Assembly (NCBI GenBank): GCA_022606425.2
Contig: JAHDVF020001325.1
Coordinates: 1,922,001 to 1,986,000 of the forward strand
Direction of reading: 5' to 3'
Origin: Lepidostoma basale
Taxonomy: Eukaryota; Arthropoda; Insecta; Trichoptera; Lepidostomatidae
Length of the DNA stretch: 64,000 bases
Made by a program: the position numbers and the translations under genes. Under the pieces are notes generated by a model that was not told where the DNA came from, did not search any database, and saw only the letters and a program-made list of their open reading frames with translations. Of the stretch, positions 19,445-30,674 are shown in pieces (position 1 is the stretch's first letter; every line of letters begins with the position of its first letter).

Positions 19445-20270
19445 GAAAGCAAAGCGTATTTTTCCATAAAATAAAGAAAGACTTCTTGAAAAATATTTAA
19501 TAATTTTTAATACAATTCATACACAATTATAAATTCGTTGCAATTTGCTTATATATAATATAATATTTTATATGTGCTATTTTAAATACAATACCCGGCG
19601 CCCCTGAAAAAGACAAAACCTTCCAGAAAAATAGTAAAGAACAATAGAGACAAAGTCGTTTTAGGGCCATCTCTATAAATCTAACTTGCTAACGTCTTTA
19701 TAAATAATATTAATTTGATGATGTTACAATTTTTTAATTGATGACATATTTGTTAAATTTATACAAAGTTTTTTCAATTGTCGATTTGTGTAAGTAACCG
19801 AATTAAATAAAAAATGTTATCGAATAAAATAAGCAAATAATAGGTAATACCGACTACACCCCTGTAAGTCATAGTAAAGTATACTCCTGAGTGTGTGTTC
19901 AATCCTTTGTTGCTCCCCGCCCATATTTACGACTTCGCATTGATCGAGCGGATTCGTATCGATTTTTTATCGATGCTTCTGCCCGGGTTACTCGGGTTTA
20001 TCTGCGATATTGATTTTTGTGTTATTATTTTTTACGGATGATACAAATCAGGGGAAACACATACACCACTGGAAACATGACTTGAATAATTGTAGAGTCG
20101 CTATAAGTGATGGGATGTTGGTACACAATATTCAGTTTTTATGTGGATTCTCAGTAATAAGACTTGCTAGAACCTTAAAACAATGCCAGGTGGTATAAAA
20201 AAACTTTATCGGATTAACTATGTAGAGTTCAAGGTTGTCCCTAAATAAAAATGAATATATTTTTAATACG
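19445..20270. other. AT-rich sequence without recognised features
   Basis: No shared repeats are seen. A 62-codon frame at 20010-20198 has no recognisable domain. Confidence 0.45.
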
Positions 20271-20271
20271 T

Positions 20272-20395
20272 AACTAACTAACTAACTAACCATCACGCCG
20301 TCTCTCCGAAAGGGTTGGCAGAAAGAATGAACTGCCACACTTCGACGCGGCACACCATCCTTCTCTTTTCGCCCCCGCGAGAGACGCGGTGTGAT
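20272..20395 (-). mobile_element. N element 3' fragment
   Basis: TAACTAACTAACTAAC at the plus-strand start is the GTTA tail on the minus strand. It is followed by the shared A/N terminus and then cttctcttttcgc...gagacgcggtgtgat, which is specific to N. Confidence 0.75.
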
Positions 20396-20423
20396 TTAAT
20401 GTGTATTATTGTTAAAATAGCAA

Positions 20424-20600
20424 AAATGGTAGTGCACAATGGTGTTCTTGTACCGACCCTAATATATGGAAGCGAAGCATGAAGCTGACAAAAGAAGGAT
20501 AAAAGTTGAATAAATGCAGGAAAATCTTTGTATGATAGAGTATCGAATGAAAATATAAAAAGTGAATACCGTGCGAATGAAGGTGTTACGAACAAAACCT
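20424..20600 (+). mobile_element. Family A1 5' portion, 3' end missing
   Basis: Starting at aatggtagtgcacaatgg, it covers LYGSEA...KSLYDRVSNEN and EYRANEGVTNK-like codons with frameshifts and stops, then ends abruptly at 20600. It lies head to head with the N fragment on the other strand. Confidence 0.7.
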
Positions 20601-20689
20601 GTGCTTATAAAATTTTCTTAAAAACAGAACATAGGACATTTTTATTTATTCATCTAACGTTTTATATAATATTTTAAATTTTTTGAAAA

Positions 20690-21120
20690 ATGCTGTAGAA
20701 ATGAGATCTCTTAGACGAATGTGTGAAAATTTTGTGTATGATAGAGTGTCGAGTAAATGAAATTAAATGAAGTGAATGCGATGCGAATGAATGTGTTATG
20801 AAAAAAAATAATTAAAAGAACATTTAGATGATTTGGACCCATGAAAAGAATGAATAAAGAAAGAATGGTAAAACATTATATGTTAACGATTTAAATTGAA
20901 CTAGAAATAGAGTAAGACCGTGGTCAACGTGGTACGATCAAATGTATCAAATATTGAATGTCGGCCACGTGAGGAGTCAGAGAAATCGATGTGCGTGCAT
21001 GACACGATGTATGAATGATGAAGAACCGACAGAAGCATGTCAGGAAAGAAAAATGTGATAGTCCATTCTTTCTAGCTACCCCTGCGGGGAGACAGCATGC
21101 TGGATAGTTAGTTAGTTAGT
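20690..21120 (+). mobile_element. Family A1 copy
   Basis: It begins in the AVEMRSLRRMC block and continues through WTHEKNE, GRPRSTWYD-like codons, RQRNRCACMTRCMN and a degraded terminus, with many frame breaks. The tail reads GTTAGTTAGTTAGT. It may be the 3' continuation of the fragment at 20424 after an insertion of about 90 bp. Confidence 0.75.
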
Positions 21121-21235
21121 CATATGTTCGTATGTTATGTATTTTAGTGAAATATATCGTGTAAAAAAACGTGTAATCGTACACTGATGTACGCACGTAA
21201 AAAGTGATACTTCTTTGGCGTAATAAACAAAAAAT

Positions 21236-21535
21236 ACTAATTAATTGTATCTCAATAGAGACGAAGATGTAAATTATTTGGAAACAGAATATGGTAGTCG
21301 AGGGGTTTACAGGACTTATGACCTGTCATTGGTTGGGTTAAGCGATCGATTTATGTTAACAACATTCCCCATTCCGCCCTTCTCACAACACCACATTTGA
21401 CAAATTTTTGTAACTTGTATATATGTTACTATTTTTTAATAACTTCACATTGTTGTACACTAGCGCCACCTATTAGACTACCATATTCTGTTTCCAAATA
21501 AATTACATCTTCGTCTCTATTGATCTATAAATAAA
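21236..21535. mobile_element. T-family element, both terminal repeats present
   Basis: The left end attgtatctcaatagagac and right end gtctctattgatctataa are inverted, with the subterminal cgaagatgtaaattattt also mirrored. The interior contains acctgtcattggttgggtta and cactagcgcc. It is about 300 bp and non-coding, so presumably a MITE mobilised by an unseen transposase. Confidence 0.78.
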
Positions 21536-21539
21536 TTCT

Positions 21540-22390
21540 AAAAAAATACTAGTTTTTATACACAAGTATTTTCGCTGATAGATATTTCGCATCATAATGT
21601 GGGAAAAATGAAGGAATTATTTATCATTGATGGTTAACTTCATTATATGACTTCAGAAAGTGTTTATATAGTAACATATGACGGAAACATCGAATATATC
21701 ATGGAGTTAGTTGAGCACGCATGCCTAGGCTCCGAAACATTAGTGAGAACCACTTATTTCCCTTGATGAGAAATGTATGAAATTAAATACTCACGTGAAA
21801 ATTCAATTCAATTTTGTAAAAATGATTATTCTCCCATTATGGTGGAAACAAATTATGAAAAACAAAAGCTTGGTGGTGTTAATCTATTGGAATGAATAGA
21901 ATTCCAGACTCATAAAAGGAATAACCATTATCTAATAGAGATTCCTTTACGGAGGAATTTGAAACATGCCTAACCACCCAAGATGAGGAATTAATAAATA
22001 ATTCATATTAATTGTTCACTGGTTCCTGCATTCCCTTGTATAAAAAAGGGTCTGGATTAATAAGGGGCAAATTCTTCAATCTTGTAGACTTTGAAATATC
22101 GATCAGTGGCTGTACAAAAGGATTTTTTTATTATAATGATTTAGAGGGGTTGTTTTTATCGGTAATGTGAAGATATGCATGTATAATGCAATAGTTTTAA
22201 AAATATTATTTATGCGTATCAATATAAAGTATCGGGCCGACAGTTTATATTGATGCGACTGATATTGTACGTTCAGAAGGCAAATACTCTGGAGAGTATC
22301 CTGTCTTCCTAATGTTGAACCATCTCTCATGCGTTTCTGGTAGTATACAATACACAATATATTATTTTACCTGTTCTCAATAGATGCCTT
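21540..22390. other. AT-rich sequence without recognised features
   Basis: No repeats shared with other parts of the window were seen. Confidence 0.5.
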
Positions 22391-22394
22391 AAAA

Positions 22395-22467
22395 ATTAAT
22401 TTAGTGATGTCTGTTAAAAATAAACCGTGCAAATAAACCGATTTGATTGATTGATTGATTGATATTG
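22395..22467 (+). mobile_element. LINE-like 3' tail with (GATT)n
   Basis: The stretch aaaataaaccgtgcaaataaa followed by gatttgattgattgattgat has the form of a non-LTR 3' end with a tetranucleotide tail. Nothing of its coding region is identifiable. Confidence 0.4.
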
Positions 22468-22815
22468 ATGACTGTGCGAACCAAGGCACTACTAAGAATA
22501 TCGGAGATGAAGTTCCTAAGATCAATTACTGGAAAAACTCTCCGAGATCGTGTCTGCAACGAAGACATAAGAAAAACTTGCGACACAGAGGATATCTTCA
22601 GTGGAGTAGATCCAGAAGAAGATACTGGAGGGACCATTTACTGAATGGATGGTGACAGACTTGCATATACAGCCGCTTATGAAATCCCCTCCGGACACCG
22701 CCCACCTTGAAGACCGCCTAAGAGATGGAAGGACAGCCGGACCTCATCATCCGACGAGACATGATTTTTGTATCACAGATCGTCAGATCTATTAAATGAA
22801 AAAGAAGAAGTATAA
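22468..22815 (+). mobile_element. RTE-like LINE family C copy with GAA tail
   Basis: Frames give RTKALLRISEMKFLRSITGK, LRDRVCNEDIRKTCDTEDIF, GDRLAYTAAYEIPSGHRPP and a tail aaatgaaaaagaagaag. Frameshifts near 22620 and in the RPPKRW block make it inactive. Its 5' start abuts the GATT tail of another element. Confidence 0.82.
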
Positions 22816-22849
22816 GAAGAATAATGGTATCGCTTTGCTAAAACATTAT

Positions 22850-23395
22850 TAATACATAAGGTCGATAGTCCTGGGTGGGTCTTGGCTCCAAGGATCCAGG
22901 AATCTCCTCCATTCTTGTCTGTCTGCTGCCATGGTTTTCCAATTTGCTATCTGTAATGTAGATGTATCAGCGCTGAGACAGTCCATCCTTTGCATTTTAG
23001 ACCTTCCTGGTCTTCTCCGTTCTTGCGGTGTGGAGAGTGTTAGGCATTGTAAGTGGTTGTCGTCGTCCATTATTATAACGTGACCAATTCATCTCAAGCG
23101 CCCCACCTTGATGGAACAGATAACATCTGGTTCACTTTAAAAGTCATGTATTCCCCTATCATATCGACGACGTCAACCGTTAATATCTCTCAGAGGGCCA
23201 TATACTGTTCTGAGTATCCTTCTCTCAAACGATGCAAAAGATTCCTCCACGTTCTTTGTCATAACCCAGGATTTGCTTATAGGACTGGCTTATTTAGTTT
23301 TTTATACATTCGAATTTTGGCGTCTCTTTTTACTGGTTTTGACATGTTTTTAGAGTCAATTAGACTCAATAGCTGCAGCTGGGAGACTGACCGGT
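22850..23395 (-). mobile_element. RTE-like LINE tail, family F
   Basis: Minus-strand frames read MDDDNHLQCLTLSTPQERRR, PGRSKMQRMDCLSADTSTLQ, IANWKTMAADRQEWRRFLDP and, further 5', LLSLIDSKNMSKPVKRDAKI and RMYKKLNKPVL. The GRPxxRWxD-like block followed by W...A.DR..W resembles the C-terminal layout of RTE-like ORFs. No other copy is seen here. Confidence 0.6.
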
Positions 23396-23399
23396 GATA

Positions 23400-24355
23400 A
23401 AAGTGCATGGTAAGATATGGTGGATGGAATACTGATCGGACACGATCCTTAGTCATTAAATCATGTGCAACAAAAAAAATGAAAAAAATGGGTATTAACA
23501 CTTTGACCGCTAAACAAACGTTACTCTATTTGTCGTGGCACATTCTTCGTCGACGCTTTTTGAATGAAATATCACTTTTAAAACATGTTTTCTTACAAAC
23601 AAATAATTATCGAGGTCCAACACACACTCGAGATTCGGATGCGCACGACTGATTAATCTGACCTTGGACTTGGACACGGACTTGGATCTTCTAGCTTACG
23701 TCTACTTGTTCTTCCTCTTACGTCTGTAGGAAACATTGTTGGAATGTGATTTGGTAGTTGTTTTATGATGGGGCTAAATGTATGGCCCGGAGTGTCCCTC
23801 CATAGTCAGTCGTAGCAAGAAAAAAGTTGAAGACAACTGTGCCCATTATGAAATCGATTTGACAACGTGTGGATCGCCCAAATATACAATAATATTTACA
23901 ATACTTTGTCATCGATTTTAAATCGAATCAAGTTTTAGATGAAGACATACAACTCAAAAGTTTTTACAAAAATATAAATTTTATTACGGTACAATGTAAG
24001 CGCGTGAGAGATCACGCGTAGAATAGTTTTTTCTGTGTTTTATGTCTGCGTGGAATTGATTTTTCTTGGTTATTCTGTATAAAACCGTAAGATTCCACGA
24101 GTACCAGACCAAACACCAGATGAAATGGTACAGTGACGTCGCATTGTGAAATTTCCACCTACTTACAGTGTAAAAAACACAACTAAATTGATTGGTTGTA
24201 AATGGCTTTATAGTAATCGTGACTTAGGTACATTGTGTAAAGTACAAAAGGATTTCTCGTGTACTTTATGTGCGTAATAATGATTGGAATGTCCTGATCC
24301 TGCCAATTCAAACGAAAAACTTAATATAATTACGGGATTGAAATGAAATAAACTA
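23400..24355. other. Unique sequence; short piece similar to 40.8 kb
   Basis: At 23712-23750 cctcttacgt...aacattgttggaatgtg resembles 40818-40862 in the Helitron-like end. The rest shows nothing recognised. Confidence 0.4.
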
Positions 24356-24359
24356 ACGA

Positions 24360-24805
24360 AAAGTCTATGAAGCCTGCGTTCTGCCAGTTGGTACTTATGG
24401 TCTTGAAACTGTAATATTGTCCAAAAAAATTGCCGAGAAACTACGAGTGACCTAAAGAGCCATGTTAGGAATAAGCCTAAGAGACAGAATCAGAAACGAT
24501 ACGGTGAGAGAAAAAACAAAGGTCACTGACATCATCCACCGGGTGGCGACTCTAAAATGGCAATGGGCGGGTCACGTAGCCAGAAGCTCAGATGAAAAAT
24601 GGACAAGAAGACTGCTGACTTGGAGACCGTGGAAGGCAAAGAGAAGTGCAGGGCGACCGCAACTACGGTGGAAGGATGATCTGAACAGACACGTCGGAAT
24701 AACCTGGATGCAGTCTGCACAAGGCAGAGCGACATGGAAGCGAATGGAGGAGGCCTTTGTACAGGAGTGGACGGGAATAGGCTGAGGAAGAAGAAGAAGA
24801 AGAAA
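24360..24805 (+). mobile_element. RTE-like LINE family D, 107-codon C-terminus with GAA tail
   Basis: The frame 24462-24785 contains MLGISLRDRIRNDTVREKTK, VTDIIHRVATLKWQWAGHVA, the RSAGRPQLRWKDDLNRH block and ATWKRMEEAFVQEWTGIG before a stop, followed by aagaagaagaagaaga. From memory this is the tail of the RTE clade that is very abundant in Lepidoptera. Upstream (24360-24460) the codons YEACVLPVGTYGLETV continue the same protein with a stop. It is 5' truncated. Confidence 0.87.
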
Positions 24806-24890
24806 CTAACTAACCAATATGCAGTCTCTCTGAACGAGTAACCTGAAATAATGAACCGCCACACTTTTCTTACCTGGCTCTCGTTTAAAA
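24800..24890 (-). mobile_element. Family A 3' terminus fragment
   Basis: The plus strand actaactaaccaatatgcagtctctc and aataatgaaccgccacac are the reverse complement of the A terminus and its GTTA tail. Confidence 0.6.
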
Positions 24891-24959
24891 TATCCTGATA
24901 AGCGTTTTGTTCGTGTAGATTGCTACACCAACAAAAATCTGTACTACTGGATTGAAATA

Positions 24960-25430
24960 AAACTAATTAACTAACCATAACGCTGTCTCAATAAAGGGGA
25001 AGCAGAAATAATGGACCGTCACACTGTTCTTTTCTGACATACTTGTGTTCTCATTCATACATCGTGTCACAAACAAACGTCGATTTTTCTCTGACTGTTC
25101 ACGTGGGTGACATTATTGACACGTAAATATTTGATTAATTAGTTCGTGACAAGTTTTCCTCGGTCTTCCTCTATATCATGTTAAATCACATCGTTAGCTT
25201 ATGCTTTCTTTATCATTCATTCTTTCCATGTGTCCAAGCCATCTTAAAAACCATTTCATTATTTTGTACATAATACTTTAGTAAGCACTGCATTAACATT
25301 TTATAATTGCATTTGAATTTTCTTTATGTATGGAAGTGAAGCATAGACCTGGTAATAGATGGATGAAAGTAGAATAAATACGGTAGAATTGAGATCTCTT
25401 AGAATGTGTGATAAATCTATATATGATATT
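24960..25430 (-). mobile_element. Family A1 copy with inverted 5' part (twin-priming type)
   Basis: From 24960 to about 25315 the element is on the minus strand, from the GTTAATTAGTT tail to the NKIMKWFLRWLGHMER and N(A)ISECS region. From 25319 to 25430 the next more 5' part (LYGSEA...RINTVELRSLRMCDKSIYD) continues on the plus strand. A 3' segment in one orientation joined to an inverted 5' segment is the signature left by twin priming of LINEs. Confidence 0.72.
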
Positions 25431-25434
25431 TTTT

Positions 25435-26070
25435 TGATTTTTAAATCTGTAATATTTTATATCAGATAATTTGATTGCATGTATTGTAGGGTGTTACATA
25501 CACAATTGTGCTTATCTGTTATTTGGTGTGTTTAATTAAATTTGGATAAATGAAAATTGTAGTACACACGATACTTACAAAATAAATCACAGTACTAGTC
25601 CAACTGTAGTTACGTAGGGGGGTCACCTTATATTCGAGTCGAAAACATAACAGGTAACAATAAATTCACTACTCGCCATTAGCAAAATTCTATCGTTGGA
25701 GTGAGTGCGTTCAAACATCGCTGCCGATTGCACAACATGCACGTAATAATTTCTGATAGTATTTTTGTACTGTGATAAGTTACTGGAATATCTTTGCTGC
25801 ATACAAAAAATTATGGCTGACCATACTGGAAGACGAGGAACCCAAAAAATCAAGGGAATCAATAAATGCGCTGAAGTTATGGTTCAATTTTTAAGGTTAT
25901 GGTAGTAAGTGATGCTTTTCGGTAAGCATCTTGCTTTTTACTTTTTACGACAAAATGGTGAGTGAAATTATCTTTTTATTTATTTAGAAAAATAGATTTA
26001 ATTTTATCACTTTATAATAATGGTACTCTTAATTCAGGTCAGTATGATACCCTATAATATTATAAATAAC
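25435..26070. other. AT-rich sequence without recognised features
   Basis: A 79-codon minus-strand frame at 25862-25623 shows no domain and is not supported otherwise. Confidence 0.45.
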
Positions 26071-26074
26071 AATA

Positions 26075-26645
26075 TTACTCTAGTAGAAACGAGATCTCTT
26101 TGACGAATGTGTGGTAAATCTGTATACGATAGAGTGTCAAATGCAAATATCAGAAGTGAATGCAGTGCGAATGAAAGTGTCATAAACAAAATAATGAAAG
26201 GGTCATTAAGACGCTTTGGACACATGAAAAGAATGAATAAAGAAATTATATGTAAACGATGTAAACGGAACAAGAAATAGAAGGAGACCGAGTTAGTATA
26301 TTTACTGGTTATAATAATGTTTAAAATAACTCGTGTCATAAATAGTGTTTAATTAACTCATGTCACAAATAGTGTCAGGCAAATAACTCATGTCATAAAT
26401 AGTGGGGTATCAATAATGAGAGTCCTCTCACGATATTCCCCATATTGAATCGAATAAAAAAAAGAAAAAAATGTGGCACGATCAAATAAATCAAATATTG
26501 AATGTCGGCCATTTAAGGAGTCGGAGAAATCGACGTGCATGCATGACGACACTATGATGAATGTTGAGGAAGCGAGAAATGTATGCCTACCTACTCTGCG
26601 TACCCCTTCGGAGAGACGACGTGATGATTAATTAGTTAGTTATAT
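26075..26645 (+). mobile_element. Family A1 copy interrupted by 173 bp
   Basis: The A sequence runs from the VETRSL*RMCGKSVYDRVSN block to RNRRRP at 26295, is interrupted, and resumes at 26469 with CGTIK/TWHDQINQILNVGH to a GATTAATTAGTTAG tail. Small indels disrupt the frame. Confidence 0.78.
26296..26468. repeat. Insertion containing three imperfect repeats of about 30 bp
   Basis: Within the A1 copy, aactcgtgtcataaatagtg, aactcatgtcacaaatagtg and aactcatgtcataaatagtg occur in tandem at 26325-26405, followed by an A-rich end (aaaaaaaagaaaaaaa). No flanking duplication is obvious. The unit is not seen elsewhere in the window. Confidence 0.7.
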
Positions 26646-26649
26646 TATA

Positions 26650-27005
26650 ATATAAAGAAATGTTGCACTAGCTGCATATTTTTTCATTTGAATAAGAAAT
26701 TATTTACCTGGACAAGTATGCATTATAATTATTAAACGTTTCTAAGAATTTTAACGGGAATGTCTGAATAGGATTGCGAGGATATGAACTACGTCTCTTG
26801 TGGTGAGCTGAAGAGGATCTGCAGAAGACCGAGGGCAGTGGAGGACCAGGTGGATGACTTCGCTGGAAATCAATCCTGAGATTTCAAGATCCAGGATTGA
26901 GACTGCGAAGAAGAAGAAGAAAGAAATTTATTCCATCGAAATGCTTTTATGCAAGTTCTTTCTAAACTGATCTTTTTTCTATTGATTTTGTAACCTTTAT
27001 ATAAT
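26650..27005. other. Short unique block with a GAA-rich end
   Basis: 26780-26925 is less AT-rich and ends in gaagaagaagaagaaa. It may be the decayed 3' end of another GAA-tailed LINE: gtgagctgaagaggatctgcagaag and aggaccaggtgg fit a C-terminal DP-R-x-W block poorly. Confidence 0.3.
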
Positions 27006-27009
27006 GTAA

Positions 27010-27250
27010 TAATTACGAATGAAAACGTCTGTTTTCTAGAAGTTTTATTATATTTTATGTGAATGACATGTTTCGCGTGTAAGGCATTATCAAATGTGGT
27101 ATATATAACAAATGTGACGAAAGCCTCAGACAGGTGAAACATGTCATTCACATAAAATTATAATAAAACTTCTAAACAGGCGTTTTCATTCGTATTAATT
27201 ATTTAATATGGAGTTTTACACCATTATTCAAGAAACAATAAATCTGTGTA
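27010..27250. mobile_element. Fold-back repeat family 1, full copy
   Basis: Arms acgaatgaaaacgtctg...aatgacatgtttcgc and gaaacatgtcattcac...cgttttcattcgt are inverted over about 75 bp, and the outer right side ttattcaagaaacaata is shared with other copies. The loop contains the TTGATAA-type sequence on the minus strand. Confidence 0.75.
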
Positions 27251-27429
27251 ACGTGGTGCATGGGGCCTTGGTGATGATATTGGTTATGACATTGTTTTGT
27301 CAAACTTGCAATCTTGCCACTTTAATTTCGTTCTGCATACCATTTAAAAGAGTATGATATAAGATAAAAAGTATTATATTTTATATTTCAATATTATTAA
27401 CTGTTTAATTAAAACACTGTTATATATGA

Positions 27430-27694
27430 TGACCTTCGTGGCCGAGTGGTAAATGCGTTGACTGCCACCCCGAAGGTTCCTGGTTCGATTCCCGGCGAGG
27501 GCAGTGTGATTGTCACACTGTCTTTGGTCTGGTGTAGAATTCACGTGACAATAAAATGGTGATAGATTAGCTACCTATCACATGTCACGAGAATCACTAT
27601 GATAGCTATAATACCCTTTACATCGATTTGGCTCATGCTGTCATGATGTAAAGAGCGATTCAACAAAATAATAATAATAATAATAATAATAATA
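27430..27694 (+). mobile_element. tRNA-derived SINE, most complete copy
   Basis: The tRNA-like head contains GTGGCCGAGTGG (box A, 27438-27449) and GGTTCGATTCC (box B, 27482-27492) at normal pol III spacing. The head resembles class II (Ser/Leu) tRNAs. The body has the self-complementary cagtgtgattgtcacactg and a conserved tcacgtgacaataaaatgg, and the tail is (AAT)n. Three other copies are at 5.5, 49.2 and 59.9 kb, all on the minus strand. Confidence 0.88.
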
Positions 27695-27860
27695 TCACAA
27701 TTGAATTAATTTCTTATGAAATTGTCGCAACAGCTGATTCGCTAACCAATGTTTGTTTCAGATGATTTAACACTTGATGATGCTAAGATTTCTTAGCGAA
27801 ACAGCTGTCGCGACAATTTCTTAAATAATTCAATCAATTGTGATATTATATAAGTGTTTT
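27693..27860. mobile_element. Fold-back repeat family 3b
   Basis: Arms tatcacaattgaattaa...aaattgtcgc and gcgacaattt...caattgtgatatta are inverted. It abuts the SINE tail, so one element inserted next to or into the other. Confidence 0.72.
27774..27809 (+). ncRNA. Hammerhead ribozyme motif, one core substitution
   Basis: The core reads TTGATGA (C to T at the first base), T, stem II GCTAAG-ATTT-CTTAGC (6 perfect pairs), GAA, palindromic ACAGCTGT and C27809. Stem II differs in sequence from the related copies at 16.1 kb and 61.3 kb but pairs perfectly. The left arm is more decayed. Confidence 0.65.
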
Positions 27861-27864
27861 TATT

Positions 27865-28765
27865 TAAACACTGAATAAGATTATAATATTAATTATTTCG
27901 AGGAGTTTATAATGTAGTTTTTACAATAATGCGTAACAAGTTTTCTATGAAAACAAAAAAACCTATTTTTGAAATGTATCTGACGTATTTTTTATTTTGT
28001 TTACAGGTAAGTCACTTGTGTACTTCAAAGGGAAACTGTGTACTTCAAAGGGAAACTATCTTTACAATTGATTACGTGAGTACTAATTTTACTTATATTT
28101 TTCCTGCCTTCGTTAGACTCTAATCGGTGAATGCACATTTGCTATTTGCAATAATCAAGTACTGTAATTATTTCAAGATTTTCCAGATTATCTCTCTATT
28201 TGCGAATAAACTTTATTAGATGCTTATAGAATTAATCAGTATAAACTTAATTAAGTATTAACATTGTCGCTTTCGTGCGACTGTATTTTCTACCTAAATG
28301 TAACAAATAATAATAAAAATGTATTTGACTTTTATATCCCAGGTTCATTTAGTCTTAAATGAATTTTAGTCCGAAATAAGAACTATTAATATCGTCACAG
28401 TATCCAATAGTATAGAATATCTAGTATAAGAAGTAATAGTTTTTGCAGACAATTGACACAAATGTGACCATCATAACTCATTAAGAACAAAAAATTGATT
28501 TTAAGTCTCTGCGGTACAGATATGAATTCAAATGTTTCATACATAGCTTGCGTAAATACTGTTATTTGACCATTTACCAAGTAGGTACATGGTTTTAATA
28601 TTATATTTCCCAACATCGATAACCCGTTCTAGGGATTTATTGTACTATATATAATCTCAATAGAAAATAACACTAAATTAGGGATCTAATAGGGAACAAA
28701 ACATATCTTAACGTGTATTAATTTAAAATGAATTGTTTTATATGTTATATAATATTATCACTATT
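27865..28765. other. AT-rich sequence without recognised features
   Basis: A tandem duplication tacttcaaagggaaactgtg / tacttcaaagggaaactatc occurs at 28020-28060. Otherwise nothing is recognised. Confidence 0.45.
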
Positions 28766-28769
28766 TTAA

Positions 28770-29546
28770 TATTATTCTAATTCTGATTTTGAAAATTTGG
28801 TTTGGTTCATGTGGTGCTCCCTTGAATTTGGAGAAATTACGTGTATAAGTGAATTGTTTTGGTCAATTTAATTGTTGCCGCACTTTATAATAGTTAATTG
28901 TGAGACGTAATACGTTTGTACTGTTTTGATGTCAAAATTATACAAGTTTTTTTCGTTTATATAAAGAATTTTGACAGGTGTAAAAATAAATTTTTCATTT
29001 GTTCCAATGATAATTTGAATAATTTCTTCAATATTCTTTTAAAGTTCTTGCTGGTGTTGGTTGGTTTTAAGTGCCTTATTACTGCCAAATAAAAAAAGTG
29101 GATACGTGGAACATAAATTAAATAGACACAAAAGTCCGGATCGTCCATGTCAACATGTGCAACATCGGAAAAACATTATGTGTTATTACATTATGTGCTA
29201 AATTTAAAAAACGGTGGATTCGTGGAACATAAATTAAATAGACAAATGTGCACCATCTAAAAATAACATTTTGTATTAAATTATTTTTATTTTGTTATTT
29301 TATTTTATATCATTGTATTTTATATACTTTGTTTTAGATTTATTTTGTGGATGTTTGGAAGATCGAAGTGTGCGCGGGAGATGCCTATTGGTGGCGATGA
29401 GGTTCGCAACCCATCACACCGCGTCTCCCGCGGGGCGAAAAGAGAAGGATGGAGTGCCGCATCGGTTAAAGTGTGACAGTCCATTCTTTCTGCCTACCCT
29501 TTCGGGGAGACGGCGTGATGGTTAGTTAGTTAGTTAGTTAGTTAAT
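28770..29546 (+). mobile_element. N element, longest copy (about 775 bp)
   Basis: This copy has the full 5' body, from gaaaatttggtttggttc through ccgcactttataatag and aaagttcttgctggtg, the GC-rich segment with GCGGGAGA...TCTCCCGC, and the borrowed A-family 3' terminus with a (GTTA)5 tail. The minus-strand copy at 41506-42055 starts at the same 5' point. It has no ORF able to encode transposition functions, so it must use another element's machinery. Confidence 0.82.
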
Positions 29547-29549
29547 AAT

Positions 29550-30030
29550 ATTTACTTCTTTTTAAAATATTCTACATTCAAGCCGAATTTTTTTATTGTC
29601 TCTGAAATAACATGTTATTTGTATTTGTCTATTGTTTTTTCTTGTGGGTCGTTTATATTTTTGTTTATAGTATTTTGCAATCTTTATACGTTTTTATTTA
29701 TTTATTATTTTTTTTGTTTATTCTTGCCATCTGGAACGACAGATTTGAAGTTCTCTATTCTGAGAAGTGATGAAACTGTTCTTGTTTAAGGATAATTCTG
29801 TATATAATTCTAATACCCACTACAACCTACGTGTACACAATATCTAAATACGCGGTGTTCTGAAATTAATTATTCAAAGTATAATTTTATAAAAATGTGT
29901 GTTTTAATTTATTTTGGAGTATATTTTACACTAATTGAATATCACAGTGATTACATTAAATATTCGAAAGCATGCAATTCTGATTGACGGTGATTATAAA
30001 ATTCATTAACATTTGGTTGCAAATTCACTT
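29550..30030. other. AT-rich sequence without recognised features
   Basis: No repeat relatives or genes are seen. Confidence 0.5.
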
Positions 30031-30034
30031 TGAG

Positions 30035-30270
30035 AAATGATCTTCTTCTTTCGGTGCCGTGTGAAGTATCCCCAACGGTGGCGATCACTGCATTAAAGGC
30101 ATCTCTGTCCTGCGCCACTTGTAACAGGTTCTGAATTCTTGTAATTCCTGTCCACTCTATTATTTTCCGCAGTCAGGACTACTGCCTTCTACCAACTCCA
30201 CGACGTCCCTCTCTAAACTGTTAATATCAGTCGAAGGAGGTAGTATTTTTCTCGCACTTAATAATTTTAA
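30035..30270 (-). mobile_element. Family B 3' fragment
   Basis: The minus strand reads LLRLILTV*RGTSWSW and ELVTSGAQDRDAFNAVIATVGD fragments of the family B terminus, with many changes. Confidence 0.65.
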
Positions 30271-30394
30271 CACTTAATTATTTATTTAATTAATCACACA
30301 AAAACATATAAATTAAGTTTTTTTGATACACAAACAGTCGGAATGAATGTAAAATAGAAATATGAAATTTAAGCAATTGACTGTATAATACGGA

Positions 30395-30595
30395 ACATTG
30401 TTATTATATCACAGTTAAATATTTATTTTTTATAAAATTGTCGCAACAGCCGTTTCGTAGTTATTTTTTAGTTTCAACTCTAGTTATTTGTAATATGCCT
30501 GATAATGCATGGGCAACATGGGTTGGCGAAACAGATGTCGTGACAATTTCATATACAATAAATAATAAACTGTGATATTATGACAGTTTTCAAAT
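30395..30595. mobile_element. Fold-back repeat family 3b, second copy
   Basis: Arms ttatatcacagtt...aaattgtcgcaacagc and ...gtgacaattt...aactgtgatatta are inverted. The right arm contains CTGATAA, an imperfect stem and GAAACAGATGTC (30499-30539), a hammerhead-like arm with two core changes. Confidence 0.65.
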
Positions 30596-30674
30596 TAACT
30601 AGTCAATGTTCATCTTTTATAATGTTTCCACCACTATAGAATTTCTTACATTTAAGTAATAAATATATAAGATC

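Noticed and set aside
22459..22655. Two overlapping plus-strand frames as small genes
   Set aside because: Both are shifted frames of the same family C LINE terminus.
23490..23520. piggyBac-like terminus (ttaacactttgaccgc)
   Set aside because: No inverted partner or second TTAA was found within reach.
27430..27500. A genuine tRNA gene
   Set aside because: Box A and box B are present but acceptor stem ends do not pair and a repeated body and (AAT)n tail follow, so it is a SINE head.
29357..29430. tRNA-like pol III boxes in the N element (tggcgatgagg and ggttcgcaacc)
   Set aside because: The two look-alike boxes nearly overlap, whereas pol III promoters need about 30-40 bp between them.
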